A stretch of 10,908 nt of DNA, taken from NCBI GenBank assembly GCA_040381555.1, contig JBEIHC010000098.1, positions 1 to 10,908 of the forward strand, in the 5' to 3' direction. The notes under the pieces were generated by a model. It did not search any database, was not told the DNA's origin, and saw only the letters and a program-made list of their open reading frames with translations. Position numbers and translations under genes: made by a program. This document shows, piece after piece, positions 7,474 to 10,908 of this stretch. The stretch comes from CANHCC01 sp040381555. Lineage in GTDB: Bacteria; Bacteroidota; Bacteroidia; J057; RFSG01. Positions within the stretch are counted from its first letter, which is position 1. Each line of letters starts with the position of its first letter.

Positions 7474-7809
7474 TTATAAATCAAGGACAATTTTGATGTT
7501 TTTTCGCAAAGTTTCAATTTGCTCTATATTTAATTGACTCACCTTGCGAATGAATCGTTTATGGTTTATGGATTGAAATTGACCTTCATCTAATAAATCT
7601 TCGAAGTCATGCAGGATGCTCATGGACTCACTCCCTAATGCAAGAGATTCCTTGCTCAATTGTTTTTTCAGTAACCGCCTTTTATTAAACAGATTATACA
7701 TTTTGATAGCCTTAATAATGTATCGATTTCTGGGAAGATTTAATTCAGAAGTAATCTCCTCTGTTTCAGAAAAGATTGTGTCGTCTAACTTAAGGGACAA
7801 GAGTTTCAT
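7474..7809 (-). CDS. Ribbon-helix-helix antitoxin fused in frame to a MazF/PemK-like toxin C-terminus (probable deletion scar)
   Basis: The 111 residues fall into two parts. Residues 1 to about 74 look like a complete ribbon-helix-helix antitoxin: a beta-strand start (MKLLSLKLDD), helices with ETEEITSELNLPRNRYIIKAIKMYN, and a charged tail KRRLLKKQLSKESLALGSESMSILHDFEDLLDE. Residues from about 77 (QFQSINHKRFIRKVSQLN then IEQIETLRKNIKIVLDL) resemble the C-terminal end of MazF/PemK toxins, which normally reads like DQIRTIDKKRLxKKxGxL followed by a last helix. In Bacteroidota the antitoxin gene is commonly followed by a separate toxin gene of about 110 residues. The whole catalytic N-terminal part of the toxin is missing here, so I infer an internal deletion that joined the two genes in frame near 7580-7590. 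The toxin activity is almost surely lost; DNA binding may persist. The alternative is an RHH protein with an unrelated C-terminal extension. Confidence 0.6.
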   Translation of the reverse strand: MKLLSLKLDDTIFSETEEITSELNLPRNRYIIKAIKMYNLFNKRRLLKKQLSKESLALGSESMSILHDFEDLLDEGQFQSINHKRFIRKVSQLNIEQIETLRKNIKIVLDL

Positions 7810-7825
7810 GATAAGTTACACTAAG

Positions 7826-7833
7826 CAAAAGTA
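7826..7833 (-). promoter_or_regulatory. Candidate -7 box of the antitoxin-like gene
   Basis: Read on the minus strand the bases are TACTTTTG, an exact match to the Bacteroidota TAnnTTTG box, 16 bases before the ATG at 7809. No clear TTG-type -33 element is seen at the expected distance. It overlaps the palindrome at 7831-7851, as expected for a repressor-controlled promoter. Confidence 0.4.
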
Positions 7834-7851
7834 TATCTTTTGGGTATATAC
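7831..7851. promoter_or_regulatory. Palindrome upstream of the antitoxin-like gene, candidate autoregulatory operator
   Basis: GTATAT (7831-7836) and ATATAC (7846-7851) are perfect complements separated by 9 bases. The site begins 22 bases upstream of the start codon at 7809 and overlaps the candidate -7 box. Ribbon-helix-helix antitoxins usually repress their own operon by binding such dyads, so this may be its operator; that is inference from family behaviour. Confidence 0.4.
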
Positions 7852-7981
7852 TCTGATTTTGAATTTAGATTCGGGACCTGATAAATTCTTAACTATTCAT
7901 CTTAATATGGTCGATTTTCTATCACCCAATTTGTTTTAAGGGAACTAGTGATTAGATGAATTCAATTTTTACCCCACTCAA

Positions 7982-8707
7982 CTAACTCCCTTTCAAGGGT
8001 TGGGTAATCCGTACTGCCTGACCTTGAATAAACAGCACTTCATCGGGTTGGTCGGGGAATCCGGAGGGTAGGCAGTCCTCGAAGATTCCATTTAAATCTC
8101 CTGTCATTGACCATTCTTGGATACGCACTGCTTTCAGGGCTTTTTGCTCCATGGTATAAGTGCTGACTTCCCCTTTGTCGTTTTTCCCAAATCCGGTAAA
8201 AATTTCCGGAGGGAGATTCTCAAAATAATCCTCTGATTCTGAAATTTCCGCAGCGCTTCCGTCTATGTAGGCTCGAATTTCTACTGTTTTGTCCTTTTTC
8301 CAAAGTTTACAGGTGAGTTCTTGCAGGGTAGTTCCTTCTTCTGTTCCAGGCATGGATTGAATGGAAAACTCGAGAGGAAAAGATTCATAGGGTTCGTGGT
8401 AAATTCTGCGGGCAACCACGGCAATACAATGCTTCGGTACAAATTGACGGATGAAAAAAGCGCCTGTTTGATCCCCCTTTCGTACAATGGTTTTCAGATG
8501 CATTTCTGGGAAATTCACATGAAAAGGGATTTTCAGTCCTTTCACTTTTGTTTGCTTGAATTCCAAGGCAGAAAGGATAAGCTGACCTTTTCCCTCTTTT
8601 AATTCAGGTTCCAGTCCCGGGGGCAACAGCGCCTGAATGGCTTCTGCCGGAACCGAGTAAACAAATTGTAAAAGATTCTGAAAAGTAGCTTTTAAAAAAA
8701 CGGACAT
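7982..8707 (-). CDS. DUF2071 / YqjF-like protein of unknown function
   Basis: The 241 residues match the DUF2071 (YqjF) pattern: an N-terminal YSVPAEAIQALLPPGLEPE segment, LSALEFKQTKVKGLKIPFHVNFPEMHLKTIVR in the middle (about 46-76), then GAFFIRQFVPKHCIAVVARRIYHEPYES and a C-terminal FIQGQAVRITQP. Members of the family are thought to share a beta-rich fold related to acetoacetate decarboxylase, but no reaction is established and I see no catalytic set that would define one. No signal peptide or membrane segment is present, so it should be cytoplasmic. The ATG at 8707 is the natural start. It is divergent from the PhoD-like gene, with an 80-base spacer that would have to hold both promoters, and lies 172 bases upstream of the antitoxin-like gene. 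Confidence 0.75.
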   Translation of the reverse strand: MSVFLKATFQNLLQFVYSVPAEAIQALLPPGLEPELKEGKGQLILSALEFKQTKVKGLKIPFHVNFPEMHLKTIVRKGDQTGAFFIRQFVPKHCIAVVARRIYHEPYESFPLEFSIQSMPGTEEGTTLQELTCKLWKKDKTVEIRAYIDGSAAEISESEDYFENLPPEIFTGFGKNDKGEVSTYTMEQKALKAVRIQEWSMTGDLNGIFEDCLPSGFPDQPDEVLFIQGQAVRITQPLKGS

Positions 8708-8787
8708 AGCTTATAATACGGGTCAAACGCACAAATGGTATATCTTGGCAGTACAATAATGATAAATTTAAGGCAAATACAGCTTGT

Positions 8788-10140
8788 ATGTGGAAAATAA
8801 TTTCAGTTAAAATTTTCATTTGCCTGATTCTGGGCAGTTTAAGAGCACAGTCGATTTCGATAGGCGTTCCGGTTTGTGGTGTCCCTACTCATCAGGAGGT
8901 GAGAATTTTATTTTCTGTTGAGGGTTCCGGTACGCTTCAATTAGGATTGAGCACCGATTCCGTGTCAAGAGGAAAGCCTGTTTATATTGAAGGTCGAGAT
9001 TGCTGGAAGGAAGGGAAGCATAGACAGGTGGAATTTCTTATTCAAGGACTTCAGCCTGGGCGAAAATATCAGTATTCCTTGCATTCAGGGAAAAAGAAAT
9101 GGAGTAGTCCTTTGTACACTTTCACTACTCCGATTTTATGGGAATGGAGAATACCTGCCCCAGATATCACCATTCTCATGGGGTCTTGTTTGTACATTAA
9201 TGAAACTGCCTATGACCGACCTGGTGCGCCTTACGGAAAATCAACTGATATTTTGAAAACGATGAGCAAGATCCCGGCAGATTGTATGCTTTGGTTAGGG
9301 GATAATATCTACTTGAGGGAAGTAGATTATTCTTCCCCTTCGGGCATGTATTATCGGTATCGACATACTCTCTTAGATTCTGCTGTGCAAGCGCTTTTGG
9401 GAGTAAGACCGAATGTTGCCATTTGGGATGATCATGATTTTGGACCTAATGATTCCGACCGCTCATTTGAATTTAAAAATCAATCCCTGGGACTATTTCA
9501 GGCTTTCTGGCCCACGCCTAATCCTGAAGGAAATACAGTTCCCGGAGCTTATGGGGTTGTTAAATTGTCTGATGTGGAATTTTTTCTGATGGACAATCGA
9601 TACTATCGAGCTCCCAATAAATTAAAGCCGGAGGACCCGAATAAATCCTACTGGGGAAAGGATCAACTTCAGTGGTTGACAGATAAATTAATTGCTTCAA
9701 AATCTACCTTTAAGATTATTGTTAATGGGAATCAGGTATTGAATCAACACGCTAATCCTGCCAAAATGGAGACTCTGGAGATTTTTCCAAATGAGAAAAA
9801 TGCATTACTCAACCACTTGAAGGATTATAAGATTCCAGGAGTGCTGTTTTTGAGTGGAGATCGACATTTTACTGAATTATTGAAAATGGATCGAACAGGT
9901 ACTTATCCTTTATATGATTTCACTTGTTCGCCCTTGACTTCAGGGCCTTTTGAGAAGATTGCAGAAACCGAAGAGGGAAAGAATCCTATGCGGGTACAGG
10001 GTAGTTTAGTAGCAGAGCAGAATTTTGGTCGCTTATCCGTAACGGGCGAAAAAGGAACTCGAGTATTGAAGTTGGAGGTGTTGGATTCAGCGGGTAAGGT
10101 AAAATTTGATTGGTCCGTTAAGCAAGATGAATTGCAGTAA
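8788..10140 (+). CDS. Secreted PhoD-like metallophosphoesterase (alkaline phosphatase D family)
   Basis: This is probably an exported phosphoesterase hydrolysing phosphate mono- or diesters. The 450 residues start with a Sec signal peptide (about 1-20, MWKIISVKIFICLILGSLRA, cleavage before Q21). An N-terminal beta-sandwich region (about 22-115, fibronectin-like, ending YTFTTP) is typical of PhoD proteins. The metallophosphatase core follows: GSC at 132-134, LGDNIY at 170-175, WDDHDFGPND at 213-222, NGNQV at 313-317 and SGDRH at 356-360, which supply the Asp, Asn and His metal ligands. These motifs are in normal order and unbroken. The ATG at 8788 fits the signal peptide. No clear ribosome binding site is visible. 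It stands alone: a divergent DUF2071 gene lies upstream and the tandem repeat array downstream. Substrate and phosphate regulation cannot be read from the sequence. Confidence 0.88.
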   Translation: MWKIISVKIFICLILGSLRAQSISIGVPVCGVPTHQEVRILFSVEGSGTLQLGLSTDSVSRGKPVYIEGRDCWKEGKHRQVEFLIQGLQPGRKYQYSLHSGKKKWSSPLYTFTTPILWEWRIPAPDITILMGSCLYINETAYDRPGAPYGKSTDILKTMSKIPADCMLWLGDNIYLREVDYSSPSGMYYRYRHTLLDSAVQALLGVRPNVAIWDDHDFGPNDSDRSFEFKNQSLGLFQAFWPTPNPEGNTVPGAYGVVKLSDVEFFLMDNRYYRAPNKLKPEDPNKSYWGKDQLQWLTDKLIASKSTFKIIVNGNQVLNQHANPAKMETLEIFPNEKNALLNHLKDYKIPGVLFLSGDRHFTELLKMDRTGTYPLYDFTCSPLTSGPFEKIAETEEGKNPMRVQGSLVAEQNFGRLSVTGEKGTRVLKLEVLDSAGKVKFDWSVKQDELQ

Positions 10141-10252
10141 GAGAGTGTGTTTATCCCTTGCTGCTTATTTCCGCACATTCTTTTCATTAAACAATTAAAG
10201 TTTTGATATTTAGGCAACTATAGTTTTGGGTTTAGTTTTTTGGGTATCCCAA

Positions 10253-10509
10253 TCACTTTAAATGAAATTAAGCTGCTACACCATTCAAAAAAGCAAAAAA
10301 AAAAAATATTTTTTTATAATCCCCGGTCGCTGAGTAGGGCCATAATGCAACTTTGGTAAAAACGAATTCCAGCTAAGGCCCGTATCGAAGTGCCCGGGGT
10401 TAGATGCGAAGCATATTTTTATCTAACTTTTGGGATATTGTTCTTGGATGAATACTGTTTAGGGTTGTTCCAGTGCGGAAGTCTGCTTTTAATTATTCAG
10501 CATTTCAAG
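10253..10509. repeat. Tandem repeat copy 1
   Basis: This is the first unit of a non-coding tandem array, about 257 bases, starting at TCACTTTAAAT. In order it holds a CTGC-ACCATTC segment, an A-tract running into a T-tract (about 10284-10316), a 79-base GC-rich hairpin (10321-10399), a GTTAGAT/ATCTAAC dyad (10399-10405 and 10421-10427), and a segment with TTGTTCCAGTGCGGAAGTCTGC. I see no plausible protein gene in it. The 112 bases between the PhoD-like gene and this copy (10141-10252) hold nothing recognisable beyond a short GGG-TAT-CCC dyad at 10242-10250. Confidence 0.85.
10321..10399. repeat. GC-rich hairpin inside each repeat unit (copy 1)
   Basis: The outer arms CCCCGG (10321-10326) and CCGGGG (10394-10399) are perfectly complementary, as are the inner arms GGGCC (10337-10341) and GGCCC (10377-10381). 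The same 79-base structure recurs at 10568-10646 and 10820-10898. The outer flanks GGTCGCTGAG and TCGAAGTGCCC resemble, on the other strand, the two halves of the dispersed hairpin CACTTCGATACG-CTCAGCGACC seen in many bacterial genomes. That likeness is from memory. Confidence 0.65.
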
Positions 10510-10756
10510 TCACTTTAAATGGAATAAAGCTGCTGCACCATTCATTAAAAAAAACTTTTTTTATAATCCCCGGTCGCTGAGTAGGGCCATAATGCAACTT
10601 GGGTTTAAACGAATTCCTACTAAGGCCCGTATCGAAGTGCCCGGGGTTAGATGCGAAGCATATTTTTATCGAACCTTTGGGATATTGTTCTTGGGTGAAT
10701 ACTGTTTAGGGTTGTTCCAGTGCGGAAGTCTGCTTTTAATTATTCAGCATTTCAAG
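10510..10756. repeat. Tandem repeat copy 2
   Basis: This second unit of 247 bases has the same order of elements as copy 1. It differs mainly in the A/T-tract, which is shorter, and in the hairpin loop (CTTGGGTTTAAACGAATTCCTACT instead of CTTTGGTAAAAACG... in the other two copies, given here only in part). The right half of the downstream dyad reads ATCGAAC instead of ATCTAAC, so that dyad is not conserved. Confidence 0.85.
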
Positions 10757-10908
10757 TCACTTTAAATGGAATAAAGCTGCTGCACCATTCAAAAAAACAA
10801 AAAAATATTTTTTTATAATCCCCGGTCGCTGAGTAGGGCCATAATGCAACTTTGGTAAAAACGAATTCCAGCTAAGGCCCGTATCGAAGTGCCCGGGGTT
10901 AGATGCGA
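10757..10908. repeat. Tandem repeat copy 3, cut by the window end
   Basis: This third unit is visible for 152 bases, through the hairpin (10820-10898) and into GTTAGATGCGA. Its left part matches copy 2 (GGAATAAAGCTGCTGCACC) while its hairpin loop matches copy 1, so the array is mosaic. It probably continues beyond the window. Confidence 0.85.

Noticed and set aside
7616..7939. A plus-strand open frame opposite the antitoxin-like gene.
   Set aside because: It overlaps the RHH coding region in antisense, has no domain, and the minus-strand frame has clear family features and an upstream promoter-like site.
9903..10217. A 104-residue minus-strand open frame overlapping the end of the PhoD-like gene.
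   Set aside because: It mostly mirrors the coding strand of a clear metallophosphoesterase and shows no recognisable domain or start signal.
10240..10252. TTGGG-TAT-CCCAA hairpin as the terminator of the PhoD-like gene.
   Set aside because: The stem is only five pairs and the T-run precedes it rather than follows it on the plus strand.
10337..10381. The GGGCC...GGCCC stem with a 35-base loop could be part of a tRNA.
   Set aside because: There is no cloverleaf, no T-loop GTTCRAR motif and no anticodon arm in place.
10399..10427. GTTAGAT and ATCTAAC in the repeat look like integron attC core sites (GTTRRRY and RYYYAAC).
   Set aside because: The two are in the wrong order and only 15 bases apart, the second copy has ATCGAAC instead, no cassette ORF lies between repeats, and no integrase is present.
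10253..10908. The regular repeats could be a CRISPR array.
   Set aside because: The units are about 250 bases and almost wholly identical, with no short repeat/unique spacer alternation and no cas gene.

Overview
The window looks like a chromosomal segment of a Bacteroidota bacterium. It is AT-rich (low GC by eye), Shine-Dalgarno sequences are weak or absent, and a few boxes resemble the Bacteroidota promoter consensus TAnnTTTG. Gene content also fits: a CzcA pump followed in frame by a TolC domain, preceded by a small protein ending in WQPP. This assignment is inferred from style and families, not from a marker gene.

Left edge (1-352): the first 28 codons of an IS30-type transposase point out of the window on the minus strand. 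After them come a terminator-like hairpin and a perfect AT-rich inverted repeat that could be an operator. Positions 344-6309 hold a plus-strand heavy-metal efflux operon: a His-rich small exported protein, an HME-RND pump (CzcA type by its DFG-x3-DGA and Glu signatures), an outer-membrane TolC-like factor and a lipoprotein periplasmic adaptor (CzcB type). The pump and TolC parts are in one reading frame, interrupted only by a TAG at 4055-4057. Without that codon they would form one 1449-residue protein of the type known in Bacteroidota.

Middle (6310-8707, all minus strand): a fused methionine sulfoxide reductase MsrB-MsrA; a 111-residue ORF that looks like a ribbon-helix-helix antitoxin joined in frame to the last third of a MazF/PemK-like toxin, probably a deletion scar, with a palindrome just upstream; and a DUF2071/YqjF-like protein.

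Right part (8788-10908): a divergently transcribed, secreted PhoD-like metallophosphoesterase, then about 650 bases of non-coding tandem repeat (unit 247-257 bases, two full copies and one cut by the window end). Each copy carries a 79-base GC-rich hairpin preceded by an A-tract/T-tract.

The efflux genes form a clear functional unit (inner-membrane pump, adaptor, outer-membrane channel). The Msr protein repairs oxidised methionine and may relate to stress, but nothing ties it to the efflux operon. I see no clear new multi-gene system. The items most worth a second look are the amber codon inside the pump-TolC fusion, the antitoxin-toxin fusion scar and the tandem hairpin repeat.
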